Shown one piece after another: positions 13,602 through 19,658 of a DNA stretch of 19,658 bases; positions within the stretch are counted from its first letter, which is position 1, and each line of letters begins with the position of its first letter. The notes beneath the pieces are model-generated. The model saw only the letters and a list, made by a program, of their open reading frames with translations, did not search any database and was not told the origin of the DNA. The translations under genes and the position numbers were made by a program. This DNA comes from Collinsella sp. (lineage in GTDB: Bacteria > Actinomycetota > Coriobacteriia > Coriobacteriales > Coriobacteriaceae): NCBI GenBank assembly GCA_019414345.1, contig DXMF01000030.1, positions 1 to 19,658 of the forward strand. The letters run 5' to 3'.

Positions 13602-15272
13602 ATGCCTGGTGTTACCCCTGCAGAAGTTCTGTCCAACTTTGGTATTACGCTCGTTGAAGATCCCGCCGAGAATCAACCCCGTCTGCTGGTGGACCTGCCG
13701 GCGGCAGAGCTTGTCGAGCACGCTATTCGTCGCAAAGAGGGCCGTATGGCTTCTAATGGCGCGCTCGTGATCGAGACGGGGGAGCGCACTGGTCGTTCGC
13801 CCAACGATCGTTTTATCGTTGACACCCCCGATGTTCACGACAAGATCGCCTGGGGTGCGGTCAACCGCCCACTGTCCGTCGAGAGCTATGAGGCCATCAA
13901 GGCCGGCATCGTCGACTATCTCAACGAGCGCGACGTGTTCGTCACGCGCGGCATGGCGGGCGCTGACCGCAACCACACGCGTCGCCTGCTTGTTGCCTGC
14001 GAGCGTGCCAGCCAGGCACTCTTCATTAAGCAAATGCTCGCCCGTCCGCTCGCCCGCGAAATCGCGCGCACCGGCGAGCCCGACTTCTGCGTGCTCGCAG
14101 CGCCCGGTTACCAGTGCGATCCTGCCATCAAGGGCCTCAACTCCAGCGCCGCCGTGGTCATCAACTTCCAGGAGCGCGTGATTTTGGTCGCCGGCACCGG
14201 CTACTCCGGCGAGATTAAAAAGTCGATCTTTAGCGTCATGAACTATCTGCTGCCCGTCGAGGATGACGTGCTGCCCATGCACTGCTCGGCCAGCATGGAT
14301 CCCGTCACGCACGAGACTGCCGTGTTCTTTGGCCTGTCCGGCACGGGCAAGACCACGCTTTCTGCCAACCCCACGCGCCTGCTGATCGGCGACGACGAGC
14401 ACGGTTGGTCCGACATGGGCATCTTCAACATCGAGGGTGGCTGCTACGCCAAATGCGAGGGCCTGGACGCCTTCCACGAGCCCGAGATCTTCAACGCCGT
14501 CCGTTTTGGCGCCATTTGCGAAAACGTGGTGCTCGACGAGAACCGCAAGCCCAACTACGACGACATCTCGATCACGCACAACACGCGCGTGGCCTATCCC
14601 GTGGAGCACATTCCTAACGCGTGGACTAAGGGCATGGGCACCACTCCGAGTGTCGTGCTGTTCCTGACTTGCGACGCTTTTGGCGTGCTGCCGCCCATCT
14701 CGCGCCTGACGGCCGACGCCGCCATGTACCACTTTGTGACGGGCTTTACGGCTAAGATTCCCGGCACCGAGGTCGGCGTCACCGAGCCCACGCCCACGTT
14801 CTCTTCGCTGTTCGGCGAGCCGTTTATGCCGCTCGACCCCATGGTTTACGCCAAGATGCTTGGCGAGCGCATTGCCGACGGCCGCACGCGCGTGTACCTG
14901 GTCAACACCGGCTGGATCGGCGGCGGCTACGGCGTGGGCCATCGCATCGAGCTGGTCTACACGCGCGCCCTGGTCGCGCGCGCCCTCGACGGTACCATCG
15001 AGGACAGCGAGTTTGTGCACGACGACATCTTTAACGTCGACATTCCCACGACGTGCCACGGCGTGCCCGATGGCATCCTGGTGCCGCGCCAATACTGTCA
15101 GAGCACCGCGCGCTATGACGAGGCCGCGCACAACCTGGCGGTGATGTTCGAGGAGAACTTCGAGAAGAAGTACTCGCACCTGCCCGAGTCCGTCAAAGCC
15201 GCCGGCCCGCACGTTCAAGTACACGCCGACGCCCGTCATCGCGGCCGCGGGCTGCTGGGACTTCGCCACTAG
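13602..15272 (+). CDS. pckA: Phosphoenolpyruvate carboxykinase (ATP)
   Basis: Interconverts oxaloacetate plus ATP with phosphoenolpyruvate, CO2 and ADP. In gut anaerobes it often runs toward oxaloacetate to fix CO2 in fermentation; the direction here is unknown. The ATP-dependent type is shown by TGRSPNDRF (63-71), YSGEIKKSIF (201-210), the P-loop GLSGTGKTT (244-252) and the metal-binding LIGDDEHGW (261-269). I chose ATG at 13602, with AAGGAGG 5 nt upstream; the in-frame ORF from 13488 crosses the palindromes. The product has 556 residues. The family usually ends just after AAGP; here AAGPHV (533-538) is followed by 18 more residues starting with a CAA codon at 15216, so a lost TAA stop is possible. 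Repeat R2 begins 19 bp after the stop. Confidence 0.93.
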   Translation: MPGVTPAEVLSNFGITLVEDPAENQPRLLVDLPAAELVEHAIRRKEGRMASNGALVIETGERTGRSPNDRFIVDTPDVHDKIAWGAVNRPLSVESYEAIKAGIVDYLNERDVFVTRGMAGADRNHTRRLLVACERASQALFIKQMLARPLAREIARTGEPDFCVLAAPGYQCDPAIKGLNSSAAVVINFQERVILVAGTGYSGEIKKSIFSVMNYLLPVEDDVLPMHCSASMDPVTHETAVFFGLSGTGKTTLSANPTRLLIGDDEHGWSDMGIFNIEGGCYAKCEGLDAFHEPEIFNAVRFGAICENVVLDENRKPNYDDISITHNTRVAYPVEHIPNAWTKGMGTTPSVVLFLTCDAFGVLPPISRLTADAAMYHFVTGFTAKIPGTEVGVTEPTPTFSSLFGEPFMPLDPMVYAKMLGERIADGRTRVYLVNTGWIGGGYGVGHRIELVYTRALVARALDGTIEDSEFVHDDIFNVDIPTTCHGVPDGILVPRQYCQSTARYDEAAHNLAVMFEENFEKKYSHLPESVKAAGPHVQVHADARHRGRGLLGLRH

Positions 15273-15291
15273 CTTCGCCGTGAGTCCATAT

Positions 15292-15328
15292 CCACCACAA
15301 AGGGGACAGGCACCTTTGTGGTGGTTTT
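15292..15328 (+). repeat. Palindromic intergenic element, copy R2
   Basis: CCACCACAAAGG (15292-15303) pairs perfectly with CCTTTGTGGTGG (15313-15324). The loop reads GGACAGGCA, the reverse orientation to R1, R3 and R5. A TTTT run follows, so it should work as the pckA terminator; the same T-run begins the next gene's -35 box. Confidence 0.85.
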
Positions 15329-15355
15329 GCTCGCGTGGATGACTCGGGTTACAAT
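15327..15355 (+). promoter_or_regulatory. Promoter of the B3/B4-domain gene
   Basis: TTGCTC (15327-15332) and TACAAT (15350-15355) are 17 bp apart. A leader of about 138 nt follows, with hairpins GTCCCC / GGGGAC (15370-15391) and AGGGCGC / GCGCCCT (15444-15468). The second hairpin's T-rich stretch is in its loop, so it is not a normal terminator. Confidence 0.55.
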
Positions 15356-15499
15356 ACGCCTGACATATCGTCCCCTTCTCCGGATGGGGACAGCGCAAGC
15401 GTTCTTGTGACGGCACCGTAGGACTTTGAAGGTGGCCGTTGTAAGGGCGCTTTTTGTTTAGGCGCCCTCACTCGGGCGCGCACAATGAAGGGAGAGCGT

Positions 15500-16219
15500 A
15501 TGAAGAGCTTTATTGCCGAGGATTCATTCTGGGAGCTGTTTCCGCAGGCAGCGGCCGGTGTTGTGGTCGTGGAGGGCATGAAGCCCACGGCTCAGATTCC
15601 TCAAGAGGACGTGGATGCGATTGCGGCGTTGCTCGACCGCGCCAATATCGATGCGGAGCGTCATCTGACCAGCGACACTATCAGCGAGAACGCACCGGTC
15701 AAGGCATGGCGCGAGGCCTATCGTCTGTTCAAGACCAAGGAAGGCGCGCGCTGCTCGATCGAGAACTTGCTCAAACGCGTGCTCAAAGGCAAGCCGGTGG
15801 GCCACATTACGCCCGCGGTGGATATTTACAACACGGTGTCGCTGACCTATGCGCTGCCCGTGGGAGGCGAGGATCTGCATGCGATCGAGGGGGACCTTCG
15901 CCTGAAGGTGACCGACGGTGGCGATGCGTTCTTGCCGCTTGGCGAGGAGGCGGACGATCCGACGCTGCCCGGCGAGCTCGCCTACATCGACGATGCGGGC
16001 GCTGTGTGCCGCTGCTGGAACTGGCGCGACGGCGTTCGAACGGCGCTGTCCGATGATTCGGCCGATGCGTTCCTGGCGATTGAGTGCGTGGAGCCCGAGC
16101 GGATGGGGGATTGCCAGGCTGCGATCGATCGCTTAGCCGAGCTGCTTGAGCGCTATCTGGGAGCGACGGTTGTCATTAAGACGCTTGTGACCCGCGACAA
16201 TCCTTGCGTGGAGCTGTAG
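15500..16219 (+). CDS. Stand-alone B3/B4 (tRNA-synthetase-like) domain protein
   Basis: A 239-residue protein whose central and C-terminal part resembles the B3/B4 domain of the phenylalanyl-tRNA synthetase beta chain. Recognisable parts are SIENLLKRVLKGKPVGHITPAVD (about 90-112), VSLTYALPVGGED (115-127), PGELAYIDDAGAVCRCWNWRDG (156-177) and a final VVIKTLVTR. In PheRS this domain edits mischarged tyrosine; free-standing versions are common in bacteria and are thought to act on aminoacyl-tRNA or related substrates, without firm proof. I chose ATG at 15500, because the AAGGGAG needed for initiation lies between it and the ATG at 15485. It has its own promoter after R2 and ends at R3, so it appears to be a single-gene unit. 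Confidence 0.75.
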   Translation: MKSFIAEDSFWELFPQAAAGVVVVEGMKPTAQIPQEDVDAIAALLDRANIDAERHLTSDTISENAPVKAWREAYRLFKTKEGARCSIENLLKRVLKGKPVGHITPAVDIYNTVSLTYALPVGGEDLHAIEGDLRLKVTDGGDAFLPLGEEADDPTLPGELAYIDDAGAVCRCWNWRDGVRTALSDDSADAFLAIECVEPERMGDCQAAIDRLAELLERYLGATVVIKTLVTRDNPCVEL

Positions 16220-16245
16220 CGGCGCCTAGAACCTATTGATGCCCC

Positions 16246-16286
16246 AAACCACCACAAAGGTGCCTGTCCCCTTTGTGGTGGTTTTT
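16246..16286 (+). repeat. Palindromic intergenic element, copy R3
   Basis: AAACCACCACAAAGG (16246-16260) pairs perfectly with CCTTTGTGGTGGTTT (16270-16284), loop TGCCTGTCC, then TT. The 15-bp stem plus T-run makes it a good plus-strand terminator, and the A-run on the other side makes it usable from the minus strand. Confidence 0.88.
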
Positions 16287-16389
16287 ATGTTGATGGGTTA
16301 ACAAATAGGGTGCGCAGGGCTGGCGGCCGATAAGTACGGTTAAGATGTTTACCCGTTAGCATTATGCAAGCGAAAGGCGGTCGTCTCCC

Positions 16390-16839
16390 ATGCAGCAGAA
16401 CGACGAGACACGTTTCGAGGACTTTGTCGGACTGATCAGCGGGCTCTACAAGGAGATCCAGCGCATTAAGACATCCGAGGGCGCAAGGCTGGGCCTCAAG
16501 GGCTCCGACGTTATGTGCCTGTACTATCTTGAGCGCAGCAAGGACGGCCTGACTGGCGCCGACCTCGCTCGCATGGCAGGCGTGACCCGCGCCGCCGTCT
16601 CGCGCACGCTCGCGCATCTGGAGGAGGGCGGCTACGTCGAGGTCGATGATTCGGGCGATGCCGCCGTTAAGTATCGTGCTCCGGTGCGCCTGACCGCTCT
16701 GGGCGGCGAGAGTATGAGCGAGGCGGACCGCATCATTCGCGAGGTGCTCGATACCACCGGTAAGGCTATGGGTGTGGAGCAGCGCGAGCAGATGTATGCG
16801 TCGCTACGCACGATTCTCAACACCCTGCGCGAGATCTAA
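16390..16839 (+). CDS. MarR-family transcriptional regulator
   Basis: A 149-residue winged-helix DNA-binding protein. The helix-turn-helix runs about 54-82, with LTGADLARMAGVTRAAVSRT holding the recognition helix, and the wing (84-101) follows with VEVDDSGDAAVKYRAPVRLT. Helices before and after form the dimer interface. MarR proteins usually repress nearby or their own genes and release DNA on binding small ligands, often phenolics or fatty acids. The start is ATG 16390, with AAAGGCGG about 10 nt upstream. degV begins 118 bp downstream on the same strand with no clear terminator between, so degV may be a target. No obvious palindrome lies directly before its own start. Confidence 0.85.
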   Translation: MQQNDETRFEDFVGLISGLYKEIQRIKTSEGARLGLKGSDVMCLYYLERSKDGLTGADLARMAGVTRAAVSRTLAHLEEGGYVEVDDSGDAAVKYRAPVRLTALGGESMSEADRIIREVLDTTGKAMGVEQREQMYASLRTILNTLREI

Positions 16840-16957
16840 GGCCGCCAAGGCATTTGCTTCCAATTAACAACTGCATAGTCCCGTTTGAGCGCGTATGCCG
16901 TGCCGGGGCTTGCTGTCATAATTCCCTGCGAGAGGTCCGCGCAAGAAAGGATTCGCT

Positions 16958-17812
16958 ATGTCCATTCGTATTATTACCGATTCCGCGAGCGATATGTCGC
17001 CGGCTGAGCACCCCGCTCTGCGTGTTCTGCCGCTGTCCGTCACCTTTGGCACCGATGTGTACATGGATGGCGTCGACATCGATCACCAGCGCTTTTACGA
17101 GATGCTCGTGGAGCGCGATGAGCTGCCTAAGACCGGCCAGGTCAACCCGTACGCGTTTTCGCAGGCTATTGCCGAGGCGCGTGAGGCCGGCGATGAGGCA
17201 GTGATTATTACCGTGGGCGCTAAGCTTTCGGGCACCAACCAAAGTGCCCGCACCGCACTTGCCGAGGCGCCGGGCGGCGATGTGTATGTGGTGGATAGCA
17301 ATAACGTTACCCTGGGCGAGCGCGTGCTGGTTGAGTACGCGCTGCGTTTGGTGGACGAGGGCCAGGGCGCGGCTCAGATCGCGGCGGCTGTCGAGGCCGT
17401 GCGCGACCGTGTAGTCGTCATCGGCCTGCTCGAGACGCTTGAGTACCTCGTTCGCGGCGGTCGCCTGTCTGCTGCGGCTGGTGCTGTGGGCACGTTGCTC
17501 AATGTGAAGCCCGTTGTGGCAGCGGAGGACGGTCTGATCGTGCAGCTGGGCAAGGCTCGTGGCTCCAAGAACGGCCGGAACCTGCTCAACCAGAAGGTCG
17601 AAAAGGCAGGCGGCATCGACTTTTCCATGCCGCTGGCGCTCGGCTATACGGGTCTTTCGGATGCGGTGCTCAAGAAGTATGTCGAGGACAGCGCGGCACT
17701 GTGGGCTGGCCACACCGAGGGCGAACTGCCCGTTCACACCATCGGCGCCACCATCGGCACCCACGTAGGCCCCGGCGCCGTAGCCGTAGCCTTCTTCCAG
17801 CCCGCTAACTAA
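16958..17812 (+). CDS. DegV family fatty-acid-binding protein
   Basis: A 284-residue two-domain DegV protein. These bind a fatty acid in a cleft and, in Firmicutes (FakB), present it to a fatty acid kinase. Family marks are IITDSASDMS (5-14), VLPLSVTFGTDVYMDG (22-37), TGQVNPYAF (59-67), ITVGAKLSGTNQSA (84-97) with the ligand-binding serine and threonine, and ETLEYLVRGGRLSAAAGAVGTLLNVKPV (158-185). The length is normal. The ATG at 16958 has AAAGGA 7 nt upstream. A CATAAT -10-like box lies at 16917-16922 but without a good -35. The kinase gene fakA is not in the window, so a role in fatty acid incorporation is by family only. Repeat R4 starts 9 bp after the stop. Confidence 0.88.
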   Translation: MSIRIITDSASDMSPAEHPALRVLPLSVTFGTDVYMDGVDIDHQRFYEMLVERDELPKTGQVNPYAFSQAIAEAREAGDEAVIITVGAKLSGTNQSARTALAEAPGGDVYVVDSNNVTLGERVLVEYALRLVDEGQGAAQIAAAVEAVRDRVVVIGLLETLEYLVRGGRLSAAAGAVGTLLNVKPVVAAEDGLIVQLGKARGSKNGRNLLNQKVEKAGGIDFSMPLALGYTGLSDAVLKKYVEDSAALWAGHTEGELPVHTIGATIGTHVGPGAVAVAFFQPAN

Positions 17813-17821
17813 CCGACCTGC

Positions 17822-17865
17822 CATAAACCACCACAAAGGGGACAGGCCCTTTGTGGTGGTTTATG
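17822..17865 (+). repeat. Palindromic intergenic element, copy R4 (longest stem)
   Basis: CATAAACCACCACAAAGGG (17822-17840) pairs perfectly over 19 bp with its complement at 17847-17865 around a 6-nt loop, GACAGG. This orientation is the reverse of R1, R3 and R5, and the loop has lost bases relative to R2. CTTTT follows. It is a strong degV terminator candidate. Confidence 0.9.
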
Positions 17866-17891
17866 CTTTTCCGGGTGGAAGGGAGCGAGCA

Positions 17892-18212
17892 ATGGCGTCT
17901 GAGGGCTTTTTTGAACGGGTGTACGAGGTGGTCGAGCAGATCCCCGAGGGGATGGTCGCCACGTATGGCCAGGTGGCGCTGCTTGCCGGTCGTCCACGAA
18001 GTGCGCGGTACGTGGGGTATGCCCTGCATAGTAATCCGCGCCCCGGCCAGATTCCCTGCCATCGTGTGGTGTTTGTCGACGGTCGCATTTGCGAAGGCTT
18101 TGCCTTTGGCGGCCCCGATGCTCAGCGTGAGCTCTTAATGGGGGAGGGTGTGACGTTTACCGATCCCATGCACGTCGACTTGGCCGCCTGTCGCTGGCTT
18201 GCCGGACTCTAA
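17892..18212 (+). CDS. Short MGMT-family protein (Ogt/ATL-like)
   Basis: A 106-residue protein equal to the C-terminal DNA-binding and active-site domain of O6-alkylguanine alkyltransferase. It has the helix-turn-helix region PEGMVATYGQVALLAG (18-33), an arginine-finger segment SARYVGYAL (37-45) and the active-site motif IPCHRVV (54-60) with acceptor C56. Full Ogt/Ada-C proteins have an extra N-terminal domain and 160-180 residues. Alkyltransferase-like (ATL) proteins have this short length but usually carry Trp or Ala in place of the cysteine. This one keeps Cys, so it may still accept alkyl groups or may flag lesions for repair. I chose ATG 17892, with GGAAGGGAG upstream; the frame extension to 17853 lies inside R4. 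R5 follows 17 bp after the stop. Confidence 0.85.
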   Translation: MASEGFFERVYEVVEQIPEGMVATYGQVALLAGRPRSARYVGYALHSNPRPGQIPCHRVVFVDGRICEGFAFGGPDAQRELLMGEGVTFTDPMHVDLAACRWLAGL

Positions 18213-18229
18213 CGGCTCTGCCGTGGCCA

Positions 18230-18267
18230 AAACCACCACAAAGGTGCCTACCCCTTTGTGGTGGTTT
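18230..18267 (+). repeat. Palindromic intergenic element, copy R5
   Basis: AAACCACCACAAAGG (18230-18244) pairs perfectly with CCTTTGTGGTGGTTT (18253-18267), loop TGCCTACC, one change from the R3 loop. The tail AGTTTACTT is T-rich. It can end the MGMT transcript. Confidence 0.88.
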
Positions 18268-18316
18268 AGTTTACTTGGGCTAACTTATGGAGAAGCTATG
18301 GCGGCGGATATTGATG

Positions 18317-18345
18317 CTGCAAAGTAAACCACGGCGAACTATATT
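18317..18345 (+). promoter_or_regulatory. Possible promoter of the small RNA candidate
   Basis: TATATT (18340-18345) matches five of six -10 positions. CTGCAA (18317-18322), 17 bp upstream, matches only three of six -35 positions. A start near 18352 would place the first stem at the very 5' end of the RNA. Confidence 0.35.
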
Positions 18346-18351
18346 GTATTC

Positions 18352-18490
18352 AGCAACGGAGCAGGCAATAGGCGATGAAAAAGCCTGCCCTGTTGAGCTT
18401 GATTCGCATCCCTCCCCTCTGTGCGATTCAACGGTGTACTTCGGGAACAGGCCCGCTGGCAACTATCTGCCAGCGGGCCTGTTCCTGTTT
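18352..18490 (+). ncRNA. Candidate small RNA with three stem-loops and a C-rich loop
   Basis: Three successive stems are visible. Stem 1 pairs CAACGGAGCAGGC (18354-18366) with GCCTGCCCTGTTG (18383-18395), with one mismatch and one G-U pair. Stem 2 pairs TTGATTCGCA (18399-18408) with TGCGATTCAA (18422-18431), with one T-T mismatch; its 13-nt loop contains CCCTCCCC, complementary to purine-rich Shine-Dalgarno sequences. Stem 3 is an 18-bp terminator (18444-18485). No protein is credible here. Compact stems, an exposed C-rich loop and a terminator are the pattern of trans-acting bacterial small RNAs. I do not recognise it as a known family. A 3'-UTR remnant of the MGMT transcript is the main alternative. 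Confidence 0.5.
18444..18490 (+). terminator. Very strong hairpin ending the small RNA candidate
   Basis: GGAACAGGCCCGCTGGCA (18444-18461) pairs perfectly with 18468-18485 over 18 bp with a 6-nt ACTATC loop; wobble pairing extends it to about 20 bp. The tail TGTTTGTC is only moderately T-rich. The minus-strand side has no T-run, so plus is the likely direction. Confidence 0.8.
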
Positions 18491-18531
18491 GTCGGGAGAG
18501 TGTGATGGACGGAGCCGAAGCGGTCCGCTCC

Positions 18532-18559
18532 AAAAAAGGCGGACGCCGTAGCGCCCGCC
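18532..18559 (-). terminator. Intrinsic terminator of trpS
   Basis: On the minus strand, GGCGGGCGC and GCGTCCGCC form a 9-bp stem (one G-U pair) with a TACG tetraloop at 18559-18538, followed by TTTTTT (18537-18532). It lies 35 bp after the trpS stop. Confidence 0.92.
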
Positions 18560-18594
18560 CTATAGCAATCGAAAGCTCAAGCCAGCAGATCGGT

Positions 18595-19644
18595 CTAGTA
18601 CACCATACCCATGGCGTCCTGAACCTCTGCCAGGGTCTGCTCGGCGATCTCGTTGGCGCGTCGATTGCCCTCGTGCAGCACGTCCTTCACGTAATCCAGG
18701 TCGTTCTCGTAGCGCTGACGGCGCTCGCGGATCGGGGCGAAGTACTCGTTGACGGCCTCGGTCACGTACTTCTTGAGCTGGCCGGAGCCGCCCATGCCGA
18801 TCTCCTCGGCAATCTCGACCTCGGAACGACCGGTGCAGATGGCGGCCGTCGAAAGCAGGCCGGACACGCCGGGGCGGTTCTCGGGATCAAACGTAATCAT
18901 GCGCTCGGAGTCGGTCTGGCTCTTCTTGATGCGCTTGGCCGTCTCCTCGGCGGTCATCGAGATGTTGATGGCGTTGCCGTAGCTCTTGCTCATCTTGCGA
19001 CCGTCCAGGCCGGGCAGCAGCGGGGTCTCGGACAGCAGCGCTTCGACCTCGGGAAATACCTTGCCGTAGCGGTTGTTAAAGCGGCGAGCGATGGTGCGGG
19101 TGAGCTCGATGTGTGGCAGCTGGTCGCGACCGACGGGCACCACATTGCCCTTGCAGAACAGAATGTCGCAGGCCTGGTGCACCGGGTAGGTGAGCAGAAG
19201 GCCGGTAAGCTCGTGGCCCGAGGCCTCCATCTCGTCTTTGACCGTGGGGTTGCGCGCCAGCTCGGCCTCGGACACCAGCGACAGGAACGGCAGCATGAGC
19301 TGGTTTGCGGCGGGCACGGCGGAGTGCGCGTAGATCATGGTCTTGTCGGGGTCGATGCCGCAGGCAAGGTAGTCCATGACCATGTTGTACACGTTGTCTT
19401 GGATGTGCTCGGTCGTGTCGCGGTCGGTGATGACCTGGTAGTCGGCGATGAGCACGTTGGTCTTGGCGCCCATGTTCTGCAGCTCAACGCGGCCCTTGAG
19501 GGTGCCAAAGTAGTGGCCCAGGTGCAGACGGCCGGTGGGGCGATCACCGGTGAGCATGGTGAACTTCTCGGGCGTATTGGCCAAGCCCTCGCGAATGGCG
19601 TTGCTCTTTTGCAGCGCGACTTCGTAGCTGTTCTCGTTTGGCAT
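18595..19644 (-). CDS. trpS: Tryptophan--tRNA ligase
   Basis: Charges tRNA-Trp with tryptophan using ATP. This is a class I synthetase of 349 residues, near the usual bacterial length of 330-350. The HIGH-type motif is HLGH (41-44) in GDRPTGRLHLGHYFGTL, and the second signature is KMSKS (217-221) in GRKMSKSYGN. VGRDQLPHIELTR (171-183) contributes to the tryptophan and adenylate pocket. The start ATG has AGGAG 7 nt upstream in the minus sense, and the gene is complete with 14 bp to the window edge. It ends at its own terminator, convergent with the small RNA candidate. Its promoter and any T-box or attenuator lie outside the window. Confidence 0.96.
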   Translation of the reverse strand: MPNENSYEVALQKSNAIREGLANTPEKFTMLTGDRPTGRLHLGHYFGTLKGRVELQNMGAKTNVLIADYQVITDRDTTEHIQDNVYNMVMDYLACGIDPDKTMIYAHSAVPAANQLMLPFLSLVSEAELARNPTVKDEMEASGHELTGLLLTYPVHQACDILFCKGNVVPVGRDQLPHIELTRTIARRFNNRYGKVFPEVEALLSETPLLPGLDGRKMSKSYGNAINISMTAEETAKRIKKSQTDSERMITFDPENRPGVSGLLSTAAICTGRSEVEIAEEIGMGGSGQLKKYVTEAVNEYFAPIRERRQRYENDLDYVKDVLHEGNRRANEIAEQTLAEVQDAMGMVY

Positions 19645-19658
19645 GATTGCTCCTAACG

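Noticed and set aside
13572..15416. A 614-codon open frame on minus opposite pckA
   Set aside because: Antisense to an unmistakable pckA, with an Ala/Gly/Val/His/Arg-rich translation typical of GC-rich shadow frames.
15425..15470. T-box-like sequence (GAAGGTGGCCG) before the B3/B4 gene
   Set aside because: It only partly matches the T-box consensus AGGGTGGNACCGCG, and there is no specifier stem or terminator with a T-run after it.
18298..18327. A nine-codon ORF (MAADIDAAK) with GGAG upstream, possibly a leader peptide
   Set aside because: No plus-strand gene follows for it to regulate, and such short frames with a purine run are expected by chance.
18421..19656. A 411-codon open frame on plus opposite trpS
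   Set aside because: Antisense to trpS, and its start lies inside the small RNA candidate and terminator region. There is no recognisable domain.

Overview
The window looks like chromosomal DNA from a high-GC, host-associated actinobacterium, most probably Collinsella or a close relative (Coriobacteriia). This rests on GC-rich codon use, on several gene families (a serA of the type common in Clostridia, a DUF1015 homologue beside serC/serA, ATP-dependent pckA, an LctP permease), and on the many short palindromic intergenic repeats. The genus call is inference and was not tested by a search. Fifteen protein-coding genes are supported. I see no tRNA, rRNA, CRISPR array, insertion sequence or prophage.

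Layout. Positions 193-2142 (+) hold a nitroreductase-like gene followed by two tandem histidine-phosphatase paralogues. They end at a strong terminator that also serves the convergent minus-strand block. That block (2272-6747, -) reads, in transcription order, serC, serA, an M20 metallo-hydrolase and a short degenerate DUF1015 protein. serC and serA supply two steps of serine synthesis and are probably cotranscribed; a wobble-paired terminator separates them from the last two genes. Next comes a K+/H+-type antiporter with two RCK_C domains (6974-8575, -), divergent from an ApaH/PrpA-like metallophosphoesterase (8829-9668, +). A 317-bp repeat-filled gap separates this from an orphan polysaccharide flippase (9986-11566, -), which is divergent from a lactate permease (11747-13318, +). 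pckA (13602-15272, +) follows a second repeat cluster. Then come a stand-alone B3/B4-domain protein, a MarR regulator, a DegV lipid-binding protein and a very short MGMT-family protein, all on +. trpS (18595-19644, -) closes the window.

The metabolic theme is central carbon and amino-acid supply (PEP carboxykinase, lactate permease, serine synthesis, tryptophan charging), with envelope and ion transport genes between. These are ordinary housekeeping or accessory genes, and I see no defence or biosynthetic gene cluster.

The unusual content is intergenic. Five copies of a palindromic element with arms ACCACCACAAAGG / CCTTTGTGGTGGT each sit 9-32 bp after the stop of a plus-strand gene, with the inner loop in either orientation. 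Two further repeat families occur at 9686-9779 and 13318-13462, and a 123-bp element with 13-bp perfect terminal inverted repeats lies at 9783-9905. Between the MGMT gene and trpS, positions 18352-18490 can fold into three successive stem-loops, the middle one showing a C-rich anti-Shine-Dalgarno-like loop and the last being a very strong hairpin. This is my best candidate for an undescribed small RNA.
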